This document shows positions 51,672-60,625 of a stretch of 64,000 nucleotides of DNA, piece after piece. The stretch's first letter is position 1. Each line of letters opens with the position of its first letter. The DNA is from Bdellovibrionaceae bacterium UBA6776. Its GTDB lineage: Bacteria; Bdellovibrionota; Bdellovibrionia; Bdellovibrionales; UBA1609. Where the stretch lies: positions 62,001 through 126,000 of the forward strand of contig DKGG01000039.1 in NCBI GenBank assembly GCA_002453155.1, written 5' to 3'. Made by a program: the position numbers and the translations under genes. Under the pieces are notes generated by a model. It did no database searches. It was not told the DNA's origin and was given only the letters and a program-made list of their open reading frames with translations.

Positions 51672-53066
51672 ATGCAACAAATGTCTATGGATTTTAATGG
51701 AAGCCAAAGGGAAAAAGACGAGGCCAATGAGCCACAAATTCTCTCTGTTTCTGATTTGAACAAAGCCGTCCGCGGTCAGCTGGAAAGCCAGTTTAAACTG
51801 ATCTGGGTCAAAGGTGAAATTTCAAACTTCAAAGCCCACTCTTCGGGCCACCACTATTTCAGTTTGAAAGATGACAAAGCTCAGGTGAACGCGGTCATGT
51901 TTCGCGGTTTCAATCAGAATTTGAAATTTCGTCCGGAAAGCGGAATGGAAGTTTTAGTTCGTGGAAAAATCACCGTGTATGAACCGCGGGGAACCTATCA
52001 AATTTTTTGCGAGCAAATGGAGCCGGTGGGCGCCGGAGCTCTTCAGTTGGCCTTCGAGCAATTGAAAGCCAAGCTTCAAAGCGAAGGTCTGTTCGAGCAA
52101 AGTCGTAAGCGCCCTCTGCCCAGCCTTCCAAAGCATGTGGCTGTGGTGACTTCACCAACAGGTGCTGCCATTCGCGACATTTTAAATGTTTTAGAAAGAC
52201 GATTTCGCGGACTTGAAGTCACGGTGATTCCTGCATTGGTTCAAGGGGCAGGAGCTCCTGCGTCCGTGATCGAAGGCATTCGCAAGGCACAGCTTCTTAA
52301 GGGAGTGGATGTGATGATCGTGGGTCGTGGTGGCGGCTCCATTGAGGACCTTTGGGGCTTCAATGATGAAGGTGTGGCCCGAGCCATTGCAAGTTCACGG
52401 ATTCCCGTGATCTCAGCGGTGGGCCACGAAGTGGATTTCACCATTGCGGATTTTGTTGCGGACTTGAGGGCTCCTACGCCCTCTGCGGCTGCGGAATTGG
52501 TTTGTCGAAATGCCATGGAATTGATGGAGAAGATTCATTCTCTTAAAGCGGGTTTGTGGCGAGTTTGGAATCACACTTTTTCTACCAAGCAAATGGCCGT
52601 AAAACACATGAGTGAGCGCTTGGTGGATCCCAAGCGTCGACTTCAAGATTTGATGCTTCGTTGTGATGAAATGACTCAACGGTTGGATCGTGCTTGGCAG
52701 CGCCGTCACGAAAGATGGGCCAACCAAGTTCGCGTGGCCCTGTCGAAATTGCCTCCACCAAGGGAGAAAATCCTGAGGCTTCATCAACAGATTCGGATTC
52801 ACCTTTCCGAGCTGGAGTCCGAAATTCGGCGTCAAATTGAATTGCGAAATTCTCGTTTGGCAAGATTGGCATCCGTTTTGGATTCCATCAGCCCACTGAG
52901 GGTTTTGGAGCGCGGATTCTCTATTGTGAAAAAAGACGGAGAGGTTGTAAAAGGCAGTTCGTTTTTAAAAGCAAAGGATCAAGTGGAAGTGATTCTTGGT
53001 AAGGGCGCCTTCCACGCTGAAGTTTTAAAAGTAAACAAAGAAAATCATCTTAAGACTTTAAATTAA
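51672..53066 (+). CDS. xseA: Exodeoxyribonuclease VII large subunit
   Basis: The protein has ~464 residues. The N-terminal OB-fold includes LSVSDLNKAVRGQLE, IWVKGEISNFKAHSSGHHYFSLKDD. The catalytic part follows with VAVVTSPTGAAIRDILNVL, GRGGGSIEDLWGFNDE and SAVGHEVDFTIADFVADLRAPTPSAAAE. The C-terminus is a coiled coil. The start is uncertain: ATGs at 51672, 51681 and 51687 all precede the conserved region and none has a clear ribosome site. It degrades single-stranded DNA with XseB, encoded next. Confidence 0.92.
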   Translation: MQQMSMDFNGSQREKDEANEPQILSVSDLNKAVRGQLESQFKLIWVKGEISNFKAHSSGHHYFSLKDDKAQVNAVMFRGFNQNLKFRPESGMEVLVRGKITVYEPRGTYQIFCEQMEPVGAGALQLAFEQLKAKLQSEGLFEQSRKRPLPSLPKHVAVVTSPTGAAIRDILNVLERRFRGLEVTVIPALVQGAGAPASVIEGIRKAQLLKGVDVMIVGRGGGSIEDLWGFNDEGVARAIASSRIPVISAVGHEVDFTIADFVADLRAPTPSAAAELVCRNAMELMEKIHSLKAGLWRVWNHTFSTKQMAVKHMSERLVDPKRRLQDLMLRCDEMTQRLDRAWQRRHERWANQVRVALSKLPPPREKILRLHQQIRIHLSELESEIRRQIELRNSRLARLASVLDSISPLRVLERGFSIVKKDGEVVKGSSFLKAKDQVEVILGKGAFHAEVLKVNKENHLKTLN

Positions 53067-53078
53067 AAGGAGTCACAC

Positions 53079-53297
53079 ATGGATTTCGAAAAGAAGCTCA
53101 ACCGACTGGAAGAAATTGTTGGTAAAATGGAAAATGGAGATTTGTCTTTGGACGACTCGCTCAAGATGTTTGAAGAAGGTGTGAAGCTTTCAAGAGAGTG
53201 CAACTCTCAACTGGCTCAGGCCGAGCAGAAGGTAAAACTTCTTTTGAACGTGGACGAAGACGGAAACACAAAGACGGAAGACTTCCAGGCGGAATAA
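53079..53297 (+). CDS. xseB: Exodeoxyribonuclease VII small subunit
   Basis: The 72-residue protein has the XseB consensus FEKKLNRLEEIVGKMENGDL, SLDDSLKMFEEGVKLSRECN, then a coiled tail. The ATG at 53079 follows AAAAGGAG. It lies 12 bases after xseA. Confidence 0.95.
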   Translation: MDFEKKLNRLEEIVGKMENGDLSLDDSLKMFEEGVKLSRECNSQLAQAEQKVKLLLNVDEDGNTKTEDFQAE

Positions 53298-53298
53298 T

Positions 53299-54144
53299 TT
53301 GAACACTTGGGATTACTCGTCAGATTTAGAACCTTTTGAGAAGTACTTGTCTGCGGTTCTCAGCACCGAGGCCCCGCCACCCCACAAGGATCTTTTCAAG
53401 TTTTGGGAAGGCATGGAGTACTCCCTCTTTGGTGGGGGCAAGCGTTTTCGACCCCTGCTTTGTATTCTTACGGCGAAAGCTTTGGGAAAAGATCCCACCG
53501 TCGCCTATCCGTTAGCCGCGGCCATCGAAATGATTCATACCTATTCACTGATTCATGATGATTTGCCCTGTTTGGACAATGACGATGAACGGCGAGGTCG
53601 ACCTACACATCACAAAGTGTATGGCGAAGATATGGCTTTGCTTGCGGGAGATGCCCTTCAAAGTTTGGCCTTCTTTGTCTTGGCCAATGATTACAAAGAT
53701 CATCCTCATCTTTCTACGCTTATAAAGTCTGTGGCTTTGGCTGCCGGTCCTCAAGGAATGGTTGGTGGTCAAGTTTTAGATATGCTTGCGAACCAAGAAG
53801 CGCCGATTGAAGAGCTGCTCAAGAAAATTCATGAATTGAAAACTGGAGCCTTAATTTCTATTTGCGTCCGCGGAACTGCGGAAGTGTGTTTGGCTTCAGA
53901 TTCAGAGAAAAAACTTTGCAAAGAATTCGGCGACAAATTGGGCTTGGCCTTCCAAATTTCCGACGATCTTCAAGATCACCAGGAGGGCGAGGAGTCTAAG
54001 AATTTTGCCTGCCTCGTGGGGCCAGAGAAAACCAAAGACTGGCTTCGTCTTTTGTCAAAAGAATCTCATGGTCTCCTCGATCAAATGACCGGAGACACTT
54101 CAGGATTAAAATCCTTGGTAGAATTTAATCTTCAAAGAGTATGA
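53299..54144 (+). CDS. ispA: Farnesyl/geranyl diphosphate synthase IspA
   Basis: This trans-prenyltransferase of 281 residues has first aspartate motif YSLIHDDLPCLDNDDERRG and second motif LAFQISDDLQD, plus FGGGKRFRPLL. It makes farnesyl (or longer) diphosphate for quinones and the undecaprenyl carrier. The start is TTG at 53299 with AGGCGG upstream, two bases after the xseB stop. dxs, often next to ispA, is not here. Confidence 0.92.
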   Translation: MNTWDYSSDLEPFEKYLSAVLSTEAPPPHKDLFKFWEGMEYSLFGGGKRFRPLLCILTAKALGKDPTVAYPLAAAIEMIHTYSLIHDDLPCLDNDDERRGRPTHHKVYGEDMALLAGDALQSLAFFVLANDYKDHPHLSTLIKSVALAAGPQGMVGGQVLDMLANQEAPIEELLKKIHELKTGALISICVRGTAEVCLASDSEKKLCKEFGDKLGLAFQISDDLQDHQEGEESKNFACLVGPEKTKDWLRLLSKESHGLLDQMTGDTSGLKSLVEFNLQRV

Positions 54145-54905
54145 AGCGCGCCGATATTTTGCTGACCGAAAAAGGTCTTTGTCCCTCTCGAACCAAAGCC
54201 AAAGAACTGATTGAAATCGGAGAGGTCGAGTATCTTTTCCAGGGAGAATGGAAAAAGGTTTCCACATCCAGTCAAAAACTTCCCGAAGACGTAGAGCTTA
54301 AAATTTTAGATTCTGAGCGTCTTCGATTTGTTTCTCGCGCGGGCTTGAAGTTGGAGGGTGCTCTAAACGATTTTAATATTTCAGTCCAAGATCGCTACGT
54401 TCTAGACATTGGGCAATCCACCGGTGGATTTACCGATTGTCTGCTTCAGCAAGGTGCCAAAGAGGTCTTAGGATTTGATGTGGGCCACGATCAACTTCAT
54501 AAGTCTTTGAAAAACCACCCACAAATCAAAGCCTATGAAGGCATTCACTTACAAGATTTGGCGTCGATCACCGAAATTAAATCTTGGTTGGACCAACACT
54601 TGGATTTGGTGGTGGTAGATATTTCCTTTATTTCTGTAATTTCGGCTTTCGAAGAGCTGTGTCAGTTTCATGGGAAAAAATTCGAAGTGTTGGCCCTTGT
54701 AAAACCTCAATTTGAGGTGGGACGAGAGAATTTGAACCGCTCAGGGGTTGTTAAAGATCGCAAGGTCCAAGATCAAGTTCTTAAAAATTTAAAATTAAAA
54801 ATTGAAGAGCTTGGTTTTGAAGTTTCAGAATTTAAAGCTTCTAAACTTGCTGGCCGAGATGGGAATCAAGAGTTCTTTTTATTTTGCAAACATTCGAACA
54901 GGTAG
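54141..54905 (+). CDS. tlyA: TlyA-family rRNA 2'-O-methyltransferase
   Basis: The 254-residue protein combines an N-terminal S4 RNA-binding domain (RADILLTEKGLCPSRTKAKE) with an FtsJ-type methyltransferase: VLDIGQSTGGFTDCLLQQGA as the SAM-binding loop, VVVDISFISV, and the late KPQFEVGRENLNRSGVVKD. TlyA relatives methylate 16S/23S rRNA; the haemolysin label is historical. It overlaps ispA by ATGA and converges with the next gene, their 3' ends overlapping by 40 bases. Confidence 0.88.
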   Translation: MKRADILLTEKGLCPSRTKAKELIEIGEVEYLFQGEWKKVSTSSQKLPEDVELKILDSERLRFVSRAGLKLEGALNDFNISVQDRYVLDIGQSTGGFTDCLLQQGAKEVLGFDVGHDQLHKSLKNHPQIKAYEGIHLQDLASITEIKSWLDQHLDLVVVDISFISVISAFEELCQFHGKKFEVLALVKPQFEVGRENLNRSGVVKDRKVQDQVLKNLKLKIEELGFEVSEFKASKLAGRDGNQEFFLFCKHSNR

Positions 54906-56011
54906 ATCGTGACCGAAAGGCCACCGTTGGTGGTTTTGGTCTTTCGAAGGACCTTCCAATTCTCGGGAAGTTGAAGCCGCCCTTTGATTTTTTGTGTGGG
55001 AAGCATAAACGACGCCCGAAAGGGCGAGAAGTTCCGATCGATCACTTGAAAAAGCCGCTCATAGTAGAACTTGATGGATCCCGAAATTTTAATACGTTCT
55101 CCATAGGGAGGATTGCAAACCACCAGTCGTGATTCGTCCGGAGTTGGCAAAGGTTTCATTTCAAAAACATTTTCGCGACGGAGAAGAAACGGAATGGATA
55201 GATTCATTTGTTCCAAATTTCGTTGAGCCGCATGAAGTGTTTTTTGATCGAACTCGAAACCTTTGAGTTTTTCAAGGTTCCACGGGGAGGTGGGTTCTTC
55301 AATTTTAAAAGATTCCTCAGTGGAACTGTCCTCTTGGGAATTTGCTAAAACCAATGAGGAAAAGTCTTTTCCTAAAGGTTTATTTTTTAGGGCCGCCTCC
55401 ATTAAAAAAGTGCCGCTTCCCACCATAGGATCGATCAATTGGAAGTTGCCCGTAAGACCTTCCAGAAGATCTTCAAGCATGGCCGCCGCCAAAGTTTCGC
55501 GCAAAGGCGCGATCCCCACATGTTTTCCAACGGAAGATCGTTTGTGGAGACGTTCGCCGGAGGTGTCCACACTCAGGGTGCAAATGTCCTCAAAGAGGCG
55601 GACATAGATTTTTGCGGATTCGCTTCCTGCAGAAATCTTTTTCTTTTTTTGAAAGGCCAGGAAGCCTTCTTCCACAGTGCTTTGAATTCTTTTTTTGATA
55701 TTGAGTCGAGATTTCGAAGAGGAGGCAACGACTTCCACCTGAACGTTGGGATGGATCCACTCTTCCCAAGGAAGCTCCGAGGTCTTTTTAAACAGTTTTG
55801 GAAAATCTCTGCACCGAAATTCTGAGAGGCGCATCAAAATCCGCGTGGGAATTTTTAAGCATTGATTCAGTTCCAGGCCGACTCTTCGAGGCACCTCAAA
55901 ATGGACTCCACCATGGGAAATTTCTGATTCTATGAGGGGAGCCCAACGCAAAAGCTCTTTCTGTGCCAGGTCTTCCAGGCCGGGCGTGACGATCAAATAA
56001 AACTTGTCCAT
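54866..56011 (-). CDS. THUMP-domain 23S rRNA guanine-N2 methyltransferase, RlmL-like
   Basis: The 381-residue protein has an N-terminal ferredoxin-like/THUMP region (LIVTPGLEDLAQKELLRW, VEVVASSSKSRLNIKKRI) and a class I methyltransferase with LIDPMVGSGTFLMEAA for SAM and VVCNPPYGERI, the N-P-P-Y catalytic motif of base N-methyltransferases. It covers only the RlmL half of E. coli RlmKL. The ATG at 56011 has GGGAG upstream; the longer frame from 56047 is not favoured. Confidence 0.88.
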   Translation of the reverse strand: MDKFYLIVTPGLEDLAQKELLRWAPLIESEISHGGVHFEVPRRVGLELNQCLKIPTRILMRLSEFRCRDFPKLFKKTSELPWEEWIHPNVQVEVVASSSKSRLNIKKRIQSTVEEGFLAFQKKKKISAGSESAKIYVRLFEDICTLSVDTSGERLHKRSSVGKHVGIAPLRETLAAAMLEDLLEGLTGNFQLIDPMVGSGTFLMEAALKNKPLGKDFSSLVLANSQEDSSTEESFKIEEPTSPWNLEKLKGFEFDQKTLHAAQRNLEQMNLSIPFLLRRENVFEMKPLPTPDESRLVVCNPPYGERIKISGSIKFYYERLFQVIDRNFSPFRASFMLPTQKIKGRLQLPENWKVLRKTKTTNGGLSVTIYLFECLQNKKNS

Positions 56012-56053
56012 GCTATTGAAGCTCCCAAAAGAAAAGCGTATTCTCATTTGCCT

Positions 56054-57031
56054 ATGAAATCTTCATTTTTTTCACGGATTGTCATTTTGCCATTGTATGC
56101 GGTGCTCTTCATTTCCGTCGGCTGTACGCAGATGAAACGAAGGACCGAGGTTCGAACTCAACAGAATCAGACCAACTCTGGAACTTCCCCTAAGGATGTG
56201 GGGTTTGAAACCCATCCCGAACAGGATGAGGATGGTGACTTTCAAACGCTTCCGCCACAGATTTCAAACCAGCGGGCAAAAAAAGTGGGATTGGTTTTTG
56301 GAATGGGAGGAGCACGAAGTTTTGCATTGGCAGGACTGCTTCGAAGTTTCGAAAAAAACAAAATCAATGTTTCTCACCTCGCCGCTACGGGGTGGCCCAG
56401 CTTGATCGCCGCCAGTTATGCCATGAGTGGAGAAATTCATGGAATGGATTGGAAGCTGTACAAATTGGAAGAAGCCAATTTGAAATTTGACAAAGGGTTT
56501 CTCGGATTTGGGGGAAGTGGTGCCTCCAGCAAATTCCACAGTTTTCTTAAAGAAAACTTCAACAATTTAAACTTGGATTCAGCTAAGGTTAATTTTTCCT
56601 GCGCCACTCGAAGCCTCAATGGCAATCAAAGTGTGATTTTGAAATCCGGATCGGCAATCGATGCTTTAAATTCCTGTGTTCCCGTGCCGCCCTTTTTCGG
56701 AGAGTTTCGAAGAGCGGCCAGCCCGGCGAGTCTGTTTAAAATGGCAAAACATTTAAAGGCTCAAGGAGCTGAAATTGTCGTGTTTATCGACCTTTTGGAT
56801 GAGAGCATTCAAAGAGAAGGTCTTATTCGCAAAGATAAAAATCTAGAGTTTCTTTGGTCGCAAATTCTGGAATCTCAAGAGGCGGCGAAAATGGGAATCA
56901 AAAACAGCTACAGCTTGAACCTTCGCCGTTACTCTATTTTTGACTTTTCAAACCGAAAGGCCTTGGAAGCAGAGGGCGAAAAACAGGGCGAGCAAATTGC
57001 GCAAAAATTGATTCGGGCTTACGGGCTCTAA
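56054..57031 (+). CDS. Patatin-like lipoprotein, catalytic dyad lost
   Basis: The 325-residue protein has a lipoprotein signal with LFISVGC (Cys24) and an acidic linker, then a patatin fold recognised from KKVGLVFGMGGARSFALAGL (oxyanion region) and ISxA-like helices. The nucleophile elbow, normally G-T-S-x-G, reads A-T-G-W-P-S with the serine replaced by Gly. The D-G-G/A dyad is replaced by FFGEFRRAASP. It is thus unlikely to be a lipase and may be a binding or structural protein on the envelope. The start at ATG 56054 has no clear ribosome site. Confidence 0.75.
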   Translation: MKSSFFSRIVILPLYAVLFISVGCTQMKRRTEVRTQQNQTNSGTSPKDVGFETHPEQDEDGDFQTLPPQISNQRAKKVGLVFGMGGARSFALAGLLRSFEKNKINVSHLAATGWPSLIAASYAMSGEIHGMDWKLYKLEEANLKFDKGFLGFGGSGASSKFHSFLKENFNNLNLDSAKVNFSCATRSLNGNQSVILKSGSAIDALNSCVPVPPFFGEFRRAASPASLFKMAKHLKAQGAEIVVFIDLLDESIQREGLIRKDKNLEFLWSQILESQEAAKMGIKNSYSLNLRRYSIFDFSNRKALEAEGEKQGEQIAQKLIRAYGL

Positions 57032-57046
57032 GGAATAGGTGACTAG

Positions 57047-58351
57047 ATGAGAAAAAGTCTTTTTAAAAAAGAAGTCTATGCAGAACGCAGACGTCGATTG
57101 GCGGCACTGATTCCGGGGAGTGCCGTGGTTCTTCCCGCATGGCCTGAATTCATTCGCAACCACGACACCTCACACAAGTACCGCCAAGAGTCGAACCTGC
57201 TCTATCTTTCGGGCTTTGATGAGCCGGGATCTTGTTTGGTATTTCGACCAGGGCAAACTCCAGAGACCATTTTGTTTGTCCGCGAAAAAGACGTGGAAAG
57301 AGAAACTTGGGATGGATTTCGATTTGGTCCTCAGGCGGCGAAAGATGTCTTTGGCGTGGACGAAGCCTTCATCATTGATGATTTTGAAGAGAAAGCGCCT
57401 CAACTTTTAAGATCTTGTGACAAGGTTTACTACAGCCTTTTTAGAAATCCCGAATTTGATCGGAAGATGTCAGAAGTTTTAAAGGGCGTTGCTCATCTGA
57501 ACCGTCGTTCCAATCCAGGCTTTCCTCCTGTGGAAGACGCTTACACTCTTTTAGGTGAACTTCGCATTCATAAAAGCGAAGCAGAAGTGGAAGCTTTGAA
57601 GAAAGCCTGCTCCATTTCTGCCTTGGCCCATCAGGAGGTTTTTAAGGCGGCACGTCCGGGAGTGACGGAAAGAGAACTTCACGGGTTGTTTCTTTACAGC
57701 GTGATGAAACAGGGAGCTATGGGGGAAGCCTACGGAGGAATTTTTGCCTCTGGTGTGAACGCCGTTACCCTTCATTATGTTTTCAATGAGGATGTTTTAA
57801 AAGAGGGCGACTTGTTCCTGACGGACGCAGGTGCAGAATACTTGAACTACAGCGGAGACATTACGCGGACCTATCCAGTGGGCGGGAAGTTCTCCACACC
57901 TCAAAAGGAACTCTATAGTGGCATTTTAAAAGTTCAAAAAGAGCTGATTGAAATGTGCAAGCCAGGAACGCCATTTAACAAACTTCAAGAGCACACCGTC
58001 GAAGGACTGTCTCAATTGATGGTGGACTTGGGAATTTTGAAGGCTTCCAAAAATGAGGTCGTTGAAAAAGGTTTATACGCAAAATACTATCCCCACGGCG
58101 TGAGTCACTTGCTGGGCTTGGACACCCACGATGCAGGAACCTTGTCGGTTCGAAGTCAGCCTCGCGCCATGGAGGCCGGTTGGGCATTGACCATCGAGCC
58201 AGGTCTTTATCTTCCTCACGATGATGAAAGCATACCCGAAGCTTATCGCGGGATCGGAATTCGCATTGAGGATGACATCTTGGTTACTCAAGAGGGTCCG
58301 TCAAATATGACCGCAGAAATGCCCAAGGAAGTCGCGGAGCTCGAGCGATAG
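57047..58351 (+). CDS. pepP: Xaa-Pro aminopeptidase (PepP)
   Basis: This M24B metallopeptidase of 434 residues has an N-terminal aminopeptidase-P domain (FIRNHDTSHKYRQESNLLYL) and a pita-bread catalytic domain with the five metal ligands: FLTDAGAEYLNYSGDITRTY (two Asp), HGVSHLLGLDTHD (His), TIEPGLYLP (Glu) and GIRIEDDILVT (Glu). It removes N-terminal residues before proline. AGGTGA lies upstream of the ATG. There is no signal peptide, so it is cytoplasmic. Confidence 0.93.
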   Translation: MRKSLFKKEVYAERRRRLAALIPGSAVVLPAWPEFIRNHDTSHKYRQESNLLYLSGFDEPGSCLVFRPGQTPETILFVREKDVERETWDGFRFGPQAAKDVFGVDEAFIIDDFEEKAPQLLRSCDKVYYSLFRNPEFDRKMSEVLKGVAHLNRRSNPGFPPVEDAYTLLGELRIHKSEAEVEALKKACSISALAHQEVFKAARPGVTERELHGLFLYSVMKQGAMGEAYGGIFASGVNAVTLHYVFNEDVLKEGDLFLTDAGAEYLNYSGDITRTYPVGGKFSTPQKELYSGILKVQKELIEMCKPGTPFNKLQEHTVEGLSQLMVDLGILKASKNEVVEKGLYAKYYPHGVSHLLGLDTHDAGTLSVRSQPRAMEAGWALTIEPGLYLPHDDESIPEAYRGIGIRIEDDILVTQEGPSNMTAEMPKEVAELER

Positions 58352-58356
58352 TTGAT

Positions 58357-59376
58357 TTAATCTTCGATTTGGAAATGTGAGCGGTTCTGGTCCACAACCT
58401 TGAAGACATGAATCAAGGCTTCACTGATTCTTCGAAGAGAAGAGACTTCGTCGTCTCCACAAAAGGCTGCGGGGCAACCGGTTCCCATTTCAAAACCTGG
58501 GATAAGAGTGGTTTTGTTTTCGGTGCGCTTCTTCCAGTGTTCCTGACTCTCTCGAAAGAAGATTTTAAAATCTTGAGAGAAAACCCATTTTCCATTTTTA
58601 AAATCCAAAGGTTTCGGAACATACATTCCATAAATGGAGTAATACCCTAAGACCGCGGGCTTAAACACAACGGCAAGTTGTTCCACCAAGCTGAATTTTG
58701 AATCCTGCTGAGGGAGCAATAAAATTTTAAGCCATTCCTGATCAGATATTTCTAAAGGGCGATCGACGGACAATAGGGAAATGGCATGGACATAGGAGAA
58801 AAATGCAAACTCCATGGTGTCGATCATTTCGAGTTTGGTAAAACTGTATCTTTGAAGAATTTTACTGTCTTCGGCAGAAAATATCGTTGGGAGAGCCGGC
58901 CGTGAAAAGTTGGCCAAATATTTCAAAGACAAAATGGTTTTGGTCATAAGAGATCGACTTCTTTCAACACTGCTTGCGTAAAAAGAGTGTGCATGGCCCG
59001 AAATCACATTCAAGCTGTGCTCAAAAAACTGCCCGTGAAATTGGTATTCTTGAAGGCCCGTTAGTGTTGAGATGGGAGGATTTCCTGTGTATTTGTGGGC
59101 TCTCGGTTGAAACCTGGAATAAATGATGGATTCGGGATGATCTTGAAACCACTCCAAGATCTCTTTTTCAGAGGATTCTTTGGAGGCTTCCAAGTGTTTT
59201 CCAATGGGTTCAAAAATTTTTGTGAGTTTTCCTCGAACTTCGATCTTTTCAGGAGTAGACAGTAGTCGGGAGCAGAAACTTGGAAACTCTGTATCGGCGA
59301 AAGCTGAAAGTGGGATTGAACCAAAGATTAAAAAGAGGTTCAAAAGACATCTTGAAAAGATCTGTTTTCCAATCAT
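58357..59376 (-). CDS. Secreted protein of unknown function, tandem paralogue A
   Basis: The 339-residue product has a Sec signal (about 1-27, ending SAFAD). It aligns along its whole length with the next gene: IEVRGKLTKIFEPIGKHLEA, YTGNPPISTLTGLQEYQFHG, SQDFKIFFRESQEHWKK, GTGCPAAFC and HVFKVVDQN are shared. One fixed C-x-x-x-x-C pair (CPAAFC) is preserved. No known family is recognised. It is convergent with pepP, with five bases between stops. Confidence 0.75.
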   Translation of the reverse strand: MIGKQIFSRCLLNLFLIFGSIPLSAFADTEFPSFCSRLLSTPEKIEVRGKLTKIFEPIGKHLEASKESSEKEILEWFQDHPESIIYSRFQPRAHKYTGNPPISTLTGLQEYQFHGQFFEHSLNVISGHAHSFYASSVERSRSLMTKTILSLKYLANFSRPALPTIFSAEDSKILQRYSFTKLEMIDTMEFAFFSYVHAISLLSVDRPLEISDQEWLKILLLPQQDSKFSLVEQLAVVFKPAVLGYYSIYGMYVPKPLDFKNGKWVFSQDFKIFFRESQEHWKKRTENKTTLIPGFEMGTGCPAAFCGDDEVSSLRRISEALIHVFKVVDQNRSHFQIED

Positions 59377-59492
59377 AGATTTCGAAAGTTAAAGGGCTGA
59401 ACTGTCCGTGGTCAACCTCCTCATCGGGTCCATTTTAGAAGAGGATGTGAAGAGGGAAGAGGTGGATCCAGAGCGCTGAGGCTGAAAATTAT

Positions 59493-60479
59493 TTAAGGTC
59501 GAATTGTAGAAAAATTCTGGTCCACCACTTTGAAAACATGGAACAAAACTTCGCTGATGGTCCTCAAAGAGGATTGTTCTTCACTGTGACAAAAGGCTGC
59601 AGGACAACCGGTGCCCAGCTCATATCCGGGGCGCGTGGAATTGGCTTTCGAAATTCTCCACTTCTCTTGGCTCTCGCGAAAGAAGGTTTTGAAATCTTGA
59701 GAAAAAGTCCATTTCCCATCATGAAGCTCCAAAGGGTGGGGAACGTACAATCCATTCATGGAGTTAAAGCCCAAGACTTCGGGTTTTAAAATGATCGACA
59801 ACTTTTCAAGGAGGCTTAAAGACTCACCCTCTTGAGGCAGCAAAAGAATTTTTAGCCACTCTTCATCTGAAGATTCTTCGGGACGGTCATTGGACAGCAG
59901 GGAAATTCCATGGACGTAAGAGAGGTAGGCAAACTCCATGGCATTGACCAGGTCTAACTTGGTAAAGCTGTGATTCTTTAAAAGATTGCGATCCTCTTCA
60001 GAAAGTTCTCCGAAAAGTGCCGGCCGTGTGTGATGACCCATAAACTTTAAGGCCAATATGACTTTTGTTAGCAGGGGGATGTTTTCAAATGAGCTGCCGG
60101 CATAGAAAGAGGCCGAAAATCCTGAAACCAAAACGGATCCATCCATAAGGAATTGACCGTGGAATTGAAACTCATGCACTCCGGTCAGCGTGGTAAAGGG
60201 TGGATTGCCGCCGTAAATTTCAGAGCGAAAAAGAAATTCGGCTTCTTCCTGGATGCGAGGTCGGGCCGCAAACCATTTTAATATTTCAGCCTCGGAAGTG
60301 TCTTTGAGCTTCTTCACGTGAAGCCCTATAGGTTCAAAAACTTGGGTCAATCGATCTCGAATTTCAATGCGCTTCGCGGTGGATAAGGCCTCTGTGCAGG
60401 AGGTCTCGCTCGAGTTCGTGGCCCAGCAGATGGGTGCGGCGTGGAACACCAAAAAGAAGTAAAATATCAGGCTCTTCAT
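59493..60479 (-). CDS. Secreted protein of unknown function, tandem paralogue B
   Basis: The 328-residue product has a Sec signal (MKSLIFYFFLVFHAAPICWA). It matches paralogue A over about 300 residues, with a conserved IEIRDRLTQVFEPIGLHV, GNPPFTTLTGVHEFQFHGQF, EEWLKILLLPQEGESLSLLE, LGTGCPAAFC and LFHVFKVVDQN. The two genes are 116 bases apart and clearly arose by tandem duplication. They have a mostly helical look and a conserved cysteine pair; no catalytic motif stands out. Confidence 0.75.
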   Translation of the reverse strand: MKSLIFYFFLVFHAAPICWATNSSETSCTEALSTAKRIEIRDRLTQVFEPIGLHVKKLKDTSEAEILKWFAARPRIQEEAEFLFRSEIYGGNPPFTTLTGVHEFQFHGQFLMDGSVLVSGFSASFYAGSSFENIPLLTKVILALKFMGHHTRPALFGELSEEDRNLLKNHSFTKLDLVNAMEFAYLSYVHGISLLSNDRPEESSDEEWLKILLLPQEGESLSLLEKLSIILKPEVLGFNSMNGLYVPHPLELHDGKWTFSQDFKTFFRESQEKWRISKANSTRPGYELGTGCPAAFCHSEEQSSLRTISEVLFHVFKVVDQNFSTIRP

Positions 60480-60625
60480 GCGTGCTTAAAATTAAGCAAG
60501 GCCTCGGCAGGGGTCACTGAAAATCTGGGTCCCCTAAAAATTTGTTAATGGGTTTTAAGAGCGAAGGGGTGCTCCTTGAAAAGACGTTCTTGGGCACCAA
60601 ATTTCGCTTTTGTGACAGGTACAAC

